DNA of 64,000 bases from Andrena cerasifolii (Eukaryota; Arthropoda; Insecta; Hymenoptera; Andrenidae), in NCBI RefSeq assembly GCF_050908995.1, contig NC_135129.1:2976001-3040000 (forward strand), written 5' to 3'. The position numbers were made by a program, and so were the translations under genes. Position 1 is the first letter of the stretch, and the number at the start of each line of letters is the position of its first letter. Under the pieces are notes generated by a model. The model was not told the DNA's origin, ran no database searches, and saw only the letters and a list, made by a program, of their open reading frames with translations. Positions 1 through 12,400 of the stretch are shown piece after piece.

Positions 1-1021
1 TCTTCTTCATAGGTACATGGCTACAATGAACACAATCGATACCCAGCTGCACTGGCCCGCCTACTGAACCAGATAGTCGCGGATTACAATGGCCAATTCG
101 CCGTTTAATCCAGCGAATTGATATCACGCGCTCGAGCGCGCATTCGTTCGCCTGCGCATTAGACAGCCATTATTTATTAAGCGGCATTGAATTACCTGGA
201 AAGTCGTAAATCGGCTCGCGATCGCGAAATATTCAAGGGCTCTGTTCGATTTAGTGGCGCGATATTCGATCGTTCAAGGGAGCTGTACCTACGTCGCCCT
301 AGAACAGAATCAATTGGACTTTCAGAACACCTGCTCCTTCCCAAGAATCCATTGAGTTCTCTAACCGAACGCACTCAACTATCCAGGCGAACTTACCGAG
401 CTTCCCACCCGAACACTCGCATTATATTTTGAATTCTCCAGCAAGTTGAGTTAGCCAATTTCGAATTTTTTGTTTCAATGGTTCCGGGGATAATGAGACT
501 TTCAAATTGTATCAGAATCAATCGCGACCTTAATCGAGCCGTATAGAATCGATTACAGCCGTTTAGAGTGGTTTTCGAATTGGATATTCTCAGTGCAGTG
601 GCACTTGGTGATTACCGCGCTCCTCGAGGGAAAGGCTCGTTCACAGAAAACGACCGTGAATTCGTCGGGGAATTTGGATTTCCGCCAAACGCTTCCCAGA
701 CCTCGTATACCCCATTCGCGACCTTCTTTCCACCTCTTCTTTCCACGTTTCTTCCTCCCCCTCCCCGTGGCGGAATCTGTGCCACGGGGCGCTCCTCTCT
801 TCTCGCGTTTTCCGCTCGTAATTTGAAAATTCTCCCCATGCCTCTTCCGCGCCACTTCTCTTTCTCGTGCACGAGGGAAGCCGATCCTCCGGGCGATTTT
901 CCTTGAACTTAATCGCCCTCGAAGGGAACGGTAATCGATGACTGTTCCGAGGGAAACTGTTTACAGAGAGGAGGGCAAAAAGCTGCGGTTGCTTTGAGCG
1001 ATATTCGTCGAATTCTTAGCG

Positions 1022-1145
1022 ATCTTGGATTACTGAACCGCCGCGGCATTGAATCACCGAGCTATTCAATTACCGACTTATTGAATTACCAAGGTACCGA
1101 GTTACCAAATTCAGAATTGCTCAATTACCAAATTACTCAGTTACG
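1022..1145. repeat. Degenerate short tandem repeat of gaattacc-like units
   Basis: Motifs such as gaattacca, caattaccg and gagttacca recur about every 9-18 bases across this stretch. The repeat is imperfect and looks like decayed simple sequence. No coding or regulatory meaning is apparent. Confidence 0.45.
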
Positions 1146-2026
1146 CGATGCTTACCTCGGTTCCTCGGTAATTACGTCGCTGGAAATTCTGCCCGCCCAA
1201 ACATTCCCACGGGGCAAAATTCACACGCAAGTGTATCAGGAATTCCTTTTAAAGCAACAATTACAGAGAATCTTACTCCTTTCAATCCACAAAAAGTAGA
1301 ACGCAATATGAACCCAGAGCTTTTTCGATTGTGCTGTTCCATCCGTGGGCAACGGTGCAACTTATCGCTGCACACGAATACGCTGGTCGTTTCGCACAAG
1401 TTACCCTGGAATTCCAGAAGTGGCTCTGGACACCGTCGCGAACGATTCCAGGAAATGTCTTCCAGCACTGCTGCCCGGAACCCACCTTGATTGTCAGCCA
1501 TCCCCTGCCTGAATTTATCATGCCACGGTTCTGGAACTCTACCAGCATCCTTTTTGCTTCAACAAACTCCTGTAAAATGGGAATCGACTGTTTCTGCGAG
1601 CTGGCTACTTTTTCTCCGCTCGCTAGCAACTTTACAAAGTAATTCGCTGACTTCAAGCTTCTCGATTTTCTGCTTCTCAACAAATACACGACTGGACACA
1701 GTGGGCTTCTTTGTTGGCCTGAAGTATTCAGAAGAATTTCTGTGATTCAGACCTTGATCAATAGTGCTTTCGTTGCTACTTGGTGTTGAGGTTATTTAGT
1801 CTGCCCTTCATGTATAATAGTGGTGAGCAATCTAGTCACAGACCTGCGGTCCGCAATTGTTTCAATTGTAAATCCATGTCGGAAATAACAAATTCACCCC
1901 ATAAATTAAAATTCTCTGATTAGTATATTTAAGTGTTTAATATTGCGGCCCGCGTAGAGTATTAGGTTTCCACTTTTGGCTCACTGCGGTTGCTCATCAC
2001 TGAATTGTGCACCAAGCAAGGAGGTT

Positions 2027-2918
2027 ACATTAGGGGAGACGGGGGAAATGCGAGGCAGTTAACGAAAAGTCAGGATGTTTAATCAATCGGTTGAAATATT
2101 TATTAGACCCCTTGGCAATTCTTTAAACAAGTAATAAACTGTGATATAAGAGTCACCTTTTTCACGTGCCACCAACTCAAAATAGACTATAACATTTTCT
2201 TGAAAAAGTTGTTTTGGCCCGCATTGCCCGCAGGTTGGGGTAATGAGGACTAAACAAGTCAGAACGCAGAAAATTATGAAGCTCGAAACAAAATTAAAAT
2301 CTGTTCATCTAATACTAAAAATATAGCAATTCTTGGAGATCCATAATATCCGTACAACCATCAAATTTAATGATTTGATTAATGTTTAACGAATTCTAAT
2401 TAAGTGGATACACTTACAGCGATCACACGTGTAAGTACTTATTTGGTGTGTCACAACCTGTGCCAACTGTTTCCAAGTTCTTGGCATCTGTAGGAAAAAA
2501 AGCTGTCACTATTCAAAGTTTTCGTGGGATACGGAGCCACTTGACTCTCATTACCCCCATGAGTATTATTTTATTTCTGTAAAAATAGCAGAATAACATT
2601 TGAAATAAACACAAAATTGAAGTTATCATAACGAAGCCATTAACTATGGATCTTTCAAATAAGGCCTAAAGAAAATATAATAGACAAAGGTTTTTTACTA
2701 TTTCCATGGATATTTTCGAGAAGTAACAGGAAATACGTGCAGAACAAACAACGTTCTCTGTCATCGGTACGAACACGACTAGCGAGACAAACAAATGTCC
2801 AGCATCATTGTTGGGGGGATGGATACCTTCGGGAGGAAATATGTTGTCGTTCGATTTATAATATTGTTAAAACGATATTGACTCCACTGGCTCTCATTTT
2901 CCCTGTCTCCCCTACGTC
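2027..2918. mobile_element. Inverted-repeat element, about 0.9 kb
   Basis: The left end (acattaggggagacggggg) is the near reverse complement of the right end (tccctgtctcccctacgt). The interior is AT-rich without a recognisable transposase, so this is probably a non-autonomous DNA transposon. Target duplication is not clear. Confidence 0.5.
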
Positions 2919-3061
2919 ACAGAGAATATTTAAGAATCATACAATTTATTGAGAAAGTACCATACACTCGATGTCTAATCCCACATCATCTACCGTCTGA
3001 AATGCTAAATCTACAACTTATTATAGAACTAAGTCTAAAACCGCGGCTTCTTCTCATTACT

Positions 3062-3297
3062 AGGGTAAAGGACCCAATTACTGACACCTAACCAACTACT
3101 ATCACCTTAAGTTATTTTACTTAAAATAACGAATAAATAAACTATAGTATATAATCTATAGCATAGATTATAGGTTGAATTACATATTTTTTTTTTGTGT
3201 ATGACTTTACAACGTTAATTTATTCGTTATTTTAAGTAAAATAGTTTAAGGTGACAGTAATTGGTTAGGTGTCAGTAATTGGGCCCTTTGCACCCTA
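3062..3297. mobile_element. Palindromic MITE with ~90-bp arms
   Basis: Left arm sequence such as cccaattactgacacctaac and taagttattttacttaaaat reappears inverted in the right arm, leaving a short AT-rich loop with a poly-T run. It sits about 165 bases past the stop codon of dynein paralogue 1, so it may contribute to that gene's 3' UTR. Confidence 0.7.
3218..3223 (-). terminator. Possible polyadenylation signal AATAAA for dynein paralogue 1
   Basis: On the minus strand this hexamer lies about 240 bases after the stop codon (3463). It belongs to the right arm of the palindromic MITE at 3062-3297, so the signal, if used, was donated by the transposon. Position and hexamer are seen; use is inferred. 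Confidence 0.3.
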
Positions 3298-3462
3298 CGC
3301 TTCGAAAGCCTCGGTGACCAGAACTGCAGTGATTATCGTAATCAAATGGCGACAATGTGGTGGAAAAATCGTGGCATCCCTCGACACTTATCGTCCCTTC
3401 CATCCGTACGTTCGCTGGAGCCCAAGTAGCGGAAACTCGAGGCGAGTGCTATCGCTCGGTCG

Positions 3463-6400
3463 TCACTCGCCCGACTGAAACTCCGAAATTCGTGGATAAG
3501 CTCTGCCGCGAGCTGCTTCGGGTTCCTCGAAGTAAGTCCTGCCCTCAACTTCCTCCTCGATCGATTCCGGCACGGGGATATCCAGGATCTTGGAGAACTC
3601 CTCGGCGATGTCCTTCGTCTTCTTAGGGCTGCAAGGGTCCACGATAACTATCTCCTTTCTTCGTCCTTCACCATCGATCGGCTCCTCTGTCTTCGCGTCC
3701 TCGTCCACTGACTCCTTCTTTTGGATGCCCTTGAATCTGTGCAGTGTTCGCTTCCGACTGCTCTTTTTCAGCCTGTTTTTTTTTTCAGAAAAGAGAAACA
3801 ATCGATGGCAGGTGTGTCGATTGCAAGGAAACGGTCCCAACTCGAAAATTCTGATTTTGGAGCGAGGAGCAATTTTTCATATCTGCGGACATTCACTTCG
3901 AAGGAGTGAAATCAGCCCTTAAAGTTATCTTTTCGTCCCTTAAATTTAACCTTGTAACAATGGGAGATAGAACGGGACTTTAAATATAAGAATCCTTCAG
4001 TTTTTATACTCCATCACACTACCAAAAGAAAAATAGCTGAGGGCTGATTTCACACCTTCAAAAACAATTGCTCCTTGCGTACTCCGATTTTGGGTTGGAA
4101 AAGTTTTCTTGTTAGAAGCTCATGATTGTTCTCATTTAATATTACAGATGAATTCGTTATTTATATTCCAACGCGAATATCCCAATTTGTATTTCACTCG
4201 TGTACGATGGACGGATTCATTGTACAAGATGTGGTACGTTATAATATACCATGCTTGGCATAATGCAGAGAATCCCTCAGCAGGTAATTCAATCTGATAA
4301 TGCCGCAGGTGGATCAAAAAGGGATTACGCTAACGTTATACGAGTGTGGTAAAAAATGGAGTTGAAAGGGATAGCTCTGCTAACTACATATTTAAAAGAA
4401 TATCTCTCATGTTGTGTACAACGCAGCAGAAGCCTCTAACATTTTAAACTATATTAGCCCCATTTCATTCGCGCAATTACTGTCAGTATTCCGCGCAGCA
4501 GATTCAACCAGACATCTCCTCATTTACCCCACGTTCTCTCACCTGCAGACCGGTGTCCTATCGATGCGCCTTATCGGTCTGTCTCTCGGCGGTATAGCTT
4601 CCTTGAGTTCTCGCTTGGCCCTCTCGACTTCGTGCACCAGCACGGAAGGCGGGTCTAGCATTTCCCTGAGAATGAGGCTTCTCCTGCTACCACGGCGCGT
4701 CTTCGGCAACCTCAGCGACGAGGTATCCATCAGCCCGGTCACAGAGACGCTGACAGACACGTTCCCACTCCGCCTCTTCTTTCCCTTCTTTCGCCTGCTG
4801 TCCCTCCAGCAGCAGACCTTCGGCTGGCAGACCTCGCTCTTGCAGGGTTTAGGTAACACGAACAACACCTTCTGCTTGCGTTTGATCCTCCTCCCAGGCT
4901 CCTCTGTTATCATTCTGCTATCGTAGCCCTCCTCTTCTACCGGCATAGAAGCAACCGCTTTCAGCGCAAGCTTCGAGAGCTTGCTAAGTCGTTTCACCAG
5001 CTGCTTCTTTCTGGGGTCTTCCGCTGCCTCCTCTGAAATCTTCTTCCCTCGGCTACTCCTCCTGCGGTCTTGCTTCGGGTGGCCGCCGACTGGCGCGTGC
5101 TGCGACTTCTTTCGTTTTCGATCCTGCTTCTTCGACGGACCGTACGTCTGGCGTTTTGGGCAGATGGCTGGCTCAGCCTCGGCCTCGTACATGTGTAGCT
5201 CCTGAATGGTCGATCGTGGTTAGCTTCGGGATATAGATTTTATGCGAGGAATGTGGGACAGTGTAATGGTTGTACCAGGAAGTTCGAATAGAAAGGGGAA
5301 CGGAAGTTCTGAAATGATAGATGAGCCGGTGATTAAGAAAGTGGTGTAAGTCAGGAAACCAGAAAAAAATAGATTTCTCTTATTTCACGTTAGATTGATT
5401 TATATTTGAATATTGTGAAAGAACTGTTGCAAAGTGGTAACCTTAAATGCGGGGACGAGAACAGAAAAAAAAGAAACGCGAAATATACTTAATTATACTG
5501 AGAATATAAGAAAAAATTGGAGAAATAGTGGTAAACATTACCAAAAATGGTAAAGTTGTTAGTGGCAAAGAATTTGAAAATACAATTTGCTTTTGTTCTA
5601 AAAAATTACGCCCAAACGCAACAGTCTAAATGCATATCTTGAAGCAAAAAATACGTGACTTACACCACTTTCATAATCACCGGCACAAATGTAAGAAATA
5701 TTAAATTTCACGTAGGTACGGAATGCATACGAAAGTAAAGAGAATACTTCAAAAGTAATGCAATTCTTGCTAAATTATCAGTTTCTAAATTTCCCTCATT
5801 CTTCCTCACGCTTTCAAGTCTAAGATCATTCCTTTCACTTCTCTACTTTCGCCATCTTGACTCCATATTCAAAATCCAACATATTACGCATCATCCCAGA
5901 AAACATCTGCCGAAAATCAGACCTAGGAGCCTCGGAGCAGCCTCTAAGGGCAAGCAGCTCTGAGACGCGAAATTTGGCAGTGATTGGTCCCCTTCGTGCG
6001 GGCTAGGGTAACGAACATCGACCCCACAGCCCCTTACCTGTTCAACGATCTCGAAATATTTCTGTTCAGCGTCAGCCAGGTCGGGTAAGTCGTCCCGAAC
6101 TTTCTTTTTCTCTTGCACGCCGGTTTTCCCCCGGTCTCTGCTGACTTTCGAGTCGATGTCCCTGTCGCTTATCTCGAACGCGGACTTTTTCTTCGGCTTC
6201 TGCTTGTGTCTATGTCTCGCCGCGGATGCAGCCTCTTCTTTTTTCTCCGCGCTGATTTTGTGCACTAATTTGAGCTCTCGCAAACGCACGTCCACCGCCT
6301 TCGCTAACTTCGAGCACCTTTCCAAATACTGAAAGCAGGGTGGGATTAATTCACGGAGAGGCTAATGTTCGATGGTGAACTATCCCCGAGGGGCTCCGTT

Positions 6401-9400
6401 CGCTTTGAAAAGTCTGTTGAATTATTGGAATGGTTGAAAAATTCTGCGGATTTTGTAGTCTTTATTATTTCCTATTTTTCTGTATATCTGACTATGAAAA
6501 AGGTCAAGTGATATTTTGTTTAAATGTGAGTAAATATCGGTGTAGTGAGTGACAGTAGATTTATATTTCAACTTAGTTTTATGTCAGCTTTAGAAGCTTG
6601 CGTAAATATTTAATGAGTGGCTGTGTATAAATATTTAAAAAGTATTCAAAACGTTAATTCAGAGTTGTAGCGTCTGAAATATAATTAAACTATGCAATCA
6701 CCTTTCTGCCTAAATTATATATAAATCTACTCCAACAGAGTATTTCATTCGCACCACTTATCACAGAATCGGACAACAGCTCTGACCTACTAATTTTTCA
6801 AGGAAAAGCTCTTTCTCCGTTCCTTAAAAAAATTCGATATTAAATTAACAGCCAGCATCCAGCGGGGCAAGGATCCACTAAAAACTCTAATAAAACACTG
6901 AGAGGCTGGGGAGGCGAAGGAAAGAAGCCCGACACGCTCGAGCGCGTAACAGCGAAAGAAGGGGGCGTTTATTTCACGCTCATTTACCTCTGAAAGGACG
7001 CCTCTGTCCTTTCTTTCGAACGATTGAAGGAATTCCATCGACTCGACGAGGAATACCTTGCCGGCGGAATTGCCAATGGCAAAGTAGGTCCCCTCGTCGT
7101 ACGGTGCCAAGGTGGTGAGGCTCTCGTCGCACAGCTGCAGCGTAAGAATAGGCTGGTGTAGGCTCTGAATCAGGTCCCAGGCTATCAGGCGTCCAGAAGC
7201 AGTGATCACGTAGAAGACTGACTGCCTTGCCTTGTTCCAGCAGCCTCCAGTTGGATACTCTAGCAAAAATCTGACGATACAAGGATTCGATGAAGTCAGT
7301 ATGCTAGGTGTTGCAGTGTATTAGGGAGAATAGTGACTTGACAGGGATAAAAATGTGTATTTAATCCACAACCAAAGGGAAATGTCAGAAAGCCTAATGT
7401 AATTCGCACGCATTCTGTCCAATTAAACACGTGACTGCAGTCTTGCCACCACTAGATCACCTCGTTGCGAAACTGTAAACAACAGGAAAGGTTACCACCG
7501 AACGATAAATTCAGCTTACTATCTTTGGCAGTCAAACGTTTGTACGCCCCAGCCAAAGTTCAACAGCAGTTAGAGCCGAGTACACAAAGTTTTGGATCGA
7601 GGACAGCTATAATCAATTAAATATGACGGCCTGGTACCGCAACGAGGATTGTTCGAAACCTATTCTTCATGCTCTCTCTGAATATTTGCTTCTAAATAAT
7701 ACTGGTGACCAATGGTATACTTCGGGAGAGCGTGGGTCGCTCTGCCTTCGCCCTACCAGTCATCCATTTACCAGATTCCCTTTAAACATTCATCCGCAGC
7801 AAACAACTGCTTGCAACCAGTTATATAAGGCGTTTGGATGGAACAGGTGGATCACTCCCACCTGCCGCCCCATTAAATTAATTTCATCCTACCCCCCGGC
7901 GATTTACTTTCTCCCCGTCCGGGGAGGAGCTAGACTCTGCCCCAGTTCCAAAAGTTGTCGCGCAACCCTCCATCATAGTTAGCGCGTCAAAGTCAAACAT
8001 CTCCACGCACGATACCGTGCGCCAGAACTAACATACACCGTGGAAACTAAGTTCCCTTCCCTGGTGTCCTCCGCCCAGACCCGGGCCGTCCAGTCGCCGA
8101 CGGATAGGAATACGGATGGATTGAAGACGTTACAATCGACAGACAGCACCGGCCCGTAATGCGCCGGGAATTTCACTGCCAGCTTCTCCGCGTTCGTCTT
8201 CGCTCTCCTGGAGCCTGTCAGGATCACACCATTGTCCATGCCGAACATGAACTTCGTGCCCACCATCGGGCCAAAGTTCAGGCAGGATACGCCGATCGCC
8301 CTGCCTATGCGTGGCTCGTTGGGATTCTCCAGGTCGAACATGAGGATTTCTGTTGGCTGCTGAAGCCACCTCGTGTCCCACCACATCGCTCGACCGTCCG
8401 ACGATGTGGAAAAGAACTCTGTGTTGCTCTTCGTTGGCAGCCACTTCACTCCGTTCGCGTAGTCCCTGGGGAATAATGGCTTCTCTGGGTTCAGTGGGCA
8501 GAGGAGGCGCGACTTAATCCTACCACGTGATTATTGGAAGACGAAGGGATGGGTTGTAAGGGAGGGGATAGTTGAATATTTCTATGTTGGTTTCGGATAT
8601 TTGAGGGTTGCTGTTATATCTTTATATGTACTTCACAGTTTCTGTCTGGATGCGATTCAACTTTCCCTCGAAATGTGCTTTGATATCATAGTGTTGATGG
8701 GGTTTGAGTGGATGGTCAAAAGTGGACTTCAATGCACAGGAGGAGGAAGAAATTTATACATGGCATGTTTGTTCTCTGCTAACAAAAGATCAACTTTATG
8801 AAGCTGGATTACCAGGATATTCAATCCCAGCTTCACTAAGAACTGCTGGTAACTTTCAAGGATCAAACCTTACATCTAGAAGCCTAATTGCTCCCCAAGA
8901 CGCTAATTAACTCCCCGTTATGAGAAACCCGATACAATTTATCTAGGAATATCCCAATCTCTGTTCCATCCATCACGAACCATGCTACTCACGCAAACAT
9001 TAAAAAAAAAAACACTTTCTAAGGCATCAAAATCCCCTCGCCGAAAGCACAGTGAGCGATACAGAAGGGCTCGAGCCTAACGTGCTTTATGTTAAAGAAG
9101 GAGTAAAAATTTAGCAGACTGTGAAGCTGGGAAGGCTCTGAAGCAGGCGTCTGCGATGCAAACATGAGAAGAGGAGCCCAAGTTTGTTGGAACAAAGTCT
9201 GACGGGCGAGTGACTGAACACGTCTCTGCCTCGCTTACCTGTGGCTGAATTGCAGATGAGAGAATTGAACGGGGGTCGTGCCAGTCCTGAGATCCCAGTT
9301 GCAGACTTGGCCAGTCATAAGGCCGCTGGCGAGGACGGAAGGATCACGGGGATTAAACTCGCAGACCACGCACGGACAAAAAGGCTCGAGCGCCATGTAA

Positions 9401-12400
9401 GGCTCGTTGGGATTGTCTGCGCGCAAAATAACCAACGGGTCGCTTAATCCGGCTTAAACGAGAAAAAGGGCCACGCGTCGCCGGGATTTTCATTGACTCG
9501 TTTGCATTCAATGATCGCGTGCTCTGCCCTCGAGGAGCGCGTGCCCTTGATCGAAGACCTCGCATTAATCGATCGAACTATCTTGGCTGTCTTTTTTAAA
9601 AGTATTTGACTGCGTTGCTGCGTAAAAAGTTGTGAAGTGACTCCACTGTATTCTTCAAAATTTCTGGACACTCGTAAATGAATCGAGATGTAATATTCTG
9701 CATAGTACCTTTGCTAATTAATTCTACAAAATGTGAAGATAAAGTAGACTTAGCGAGTGATATCTCGAAGCTAATTGAAGTCAGTTTACTTTTAATTATT
9801 AGGTTTTTATATTTCTCTATCATTCTACTTAGTGAACGCAAAGGCCTCGATCACACAGAACCTCATTCACAAAATCAATTCACCAGCCCGCCACACAGAG
9901 TGTCACTATAATTATTCAAATCGTGCACCGTCGACCCAAACAGTCACTCGGCGTGCGGAAAGGGGACCAGAGCTTCGTTCTTTCTCGTGTGCAGGTGGCG
10001 CAAGGGAAAGAAGGAGGATCCGTGGCTGAAGAAGCTAGGAAACCCACCCTCCCGCCCGTGGCCCCTTTCAATCCCAAGCAATTCGGGAACAGTGGAGCAT
10101 CCCTCAAGCAGGCGCAGGGCTGTATGCAAAAGGGATGCAAAGCGATGCAAATGTCCCGCGATCTTGCTAATGCGATGAAAATGGGGCCTCGAAGGGGGGC
10201 TAAGGCGCGAGGGCGTTGCATTGCTTTTCTTCTACCTACCGACCTGCCAGATGTACATCGTGTTACTGTAGTCTACTCGCAGCCCAAACTCCAAGAAGCA
10301 GTAAGACACCACGATCCTGCTACCTGAATCCGGAGACCAGGAGATGTTGGTCACGGGCCTTTTGGGTCTTTGTGGGTCCATGTACGAGTTCAGAGTCCTG
10401 GAACCGATTTCTATGCTAACGATCTAGGGAAAAATCGTGGCAGCGTTTGCTCCAGGGGCGAGAGGTTGTTTAATAGAAAGCTGTGGCTCTTGATTCCAGA
10501 TAGTTCTGATTATGATTGATTTTTCGGGGATGATTTACTACAGACTGGGAGTCTGCGAATCTTAAGATGGGAATTAAGGAAGTTTGAAGGCAGTAGCTCT
10601 AGGAAATAAATCTACAATGTAACTTTTTTTAACTGGCTTTTGCTTTGGATAGATCTTCTTGTTTAGTTATTTATCTCTGAAGGCTGAACGTTTTTGGTGG
10701 CTGCAAAGTGTGGCGGAGAATGTCGTAAAGAGTTAGGAACGGGCATGTGTTCGCTTCTTCTGACACGAAATTTACGGAGCAAGGAATTGGATTTTTGATT
10801 TTCGTTTGAGTTATAAATTATTTTAGAGGTTTCTGACGTCGCGAGGAATCATTAGGGAAACTTTTTGACGAATTTGTGGTATTGTAATTAAATCTCAAGT
10901 GTTTCTGCGAAGTTGTCTCGAGACGCGTGAAGTATTATACATAAATGTTTCTCAGTCATTACCAAATTTCAAATTAGCACTTATGTACGTACTTATCAAA
11001 AGACCATTTCGACTGAATGAACGTGAAACGTGCAATGTAATTTCATTCTCGCTGTTGGAGAATGTCATTAGTTGGTTTAAGCCAGTAATTCCAGCTAATT
11101 AAAAAATTGCTGCAATTTTCACGGGTTTAGAGGTAAGGCCAACGGGCTGAGTGTAAACCGAATGAAATTTTAACACGTTTCAACGTTCGCTCGCTCACCT
11201 GAGACCGAGGGGTTGCACCAACTCGGTGGCTATCATGTCGTCGAAGTAGTGCTGGTAAATGTTTACAGCGCTGTTCTCAAGGATGCCGCGCTCCATCACC
11301 TGTAAGGTAACTTCATTTAACGTTTCTAACAATCGCCAACGCAATTCCCTAGCGATACTAACAATTGCTACTAATTAGCTCGACGTGATCTTTAATCAAC
11401 TGCTGTTTGGTACATGAATTTAATCAGATGCCAGGCATCTTAAAATATTACAAGTAAACTAGCGAACTTTCGAATAGATATTAAAAAAAATATATATAAG
11501 AATAGATCGGTGGCTTAGTGCACAAGTATTGTACGTCCACTTTTTTTTTTAAATTTGAGTTTTTATATGCAACAAAGTTTTCTATGCTGTATAAAAATCA
11601 CATTTATATCTACTTCATAAATTTGTCGGAAATAATATTTTTCCTTATTGTATACCTCTGAATCTTATGTACCATTGCATGTTTAAATCTGCTTTTCTCG
11701 AAAACGCTAAAAATGGGCATACGATATTTGTGCACTAACAAGGGAAGATCCGAAAACGGAAATTCAAAAAATTCTGAAACCTTGTGGATATGTAAGGGAT
11801 TTCCTCCTGATTACAACGCAATTTTTTTTGCCGCCCAAATTCACTCTAAGTAGGTTACAATGGGATCCAAAAGTTCTTCGATTTTCGAGGAGCACAGTTT
11901 CGCAATACAACAAAAGCTGAAATTGTATGGAAAAAACTATGAATTATGCTGTTCCATAATTATTTAAATATCCAGTTCAGATTTCACGTGGAAAACGAAT
12001 TTTAGAAAACATTATTAATATTTCTGTTTATAACTTTTTTCTAATTGTTTAAACAGTTGATGCAACTTTTATGATTTGTTAGATCTAATTAAAAGACGTA
12101 ACTTTTTTTCTATCTCTTACAGATTGTGTTACAAAATAAAATCAAATAATGGCCGAATCTTCAGGGGTTAATTTCACCCCCTTAGAGTGAATTTGAGCAA
12201 CAAAAAAACATTGCGTTGTAATCAGGAGGAAATCCCCTACGTATCCACTAAGTTTCAGAATTTTTTTAATTTTCTGGTTCGGGATCTTCCGCTGTAAGCC
12301 ACCGATATAACTTCAAAATACTTCAGCACTTTATCCCCCTCTTTAACATCGCAGTACTTAAAAAACAAACTCCAACCAGTAAATTTTCCAAATTTACAAA

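Larger units (their letters stand above)
1..3462. other. Non-coding flank downstream of dynein paralogue 1
   Basis: No gene was recognised. Bases 100-960 are relatively GC-rich and give short frames on both strands without recognisable domains. Bases 1020-1150 contain a degenerate run of the motif gaattacc. Bases 1816-2000 have weakly paired ends resembling TGAGCAA short elements. Two inverted-repeat elements (2027-2918 and 3062-3297) are listed separately. Confidence 0.6.

Noticed and set aside
4414..4926. 170-codon plus-strand frame
   Set aside because: Mostly antisense of exon 9 of dynein paralogue 1; low-complexity Leu/Ser/Phe product.
9923..10327. 134-codon plus-strand frame over dynein exon 4
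   Set aside because: Overlaps the real minus-strand exon and its intron; no domain.
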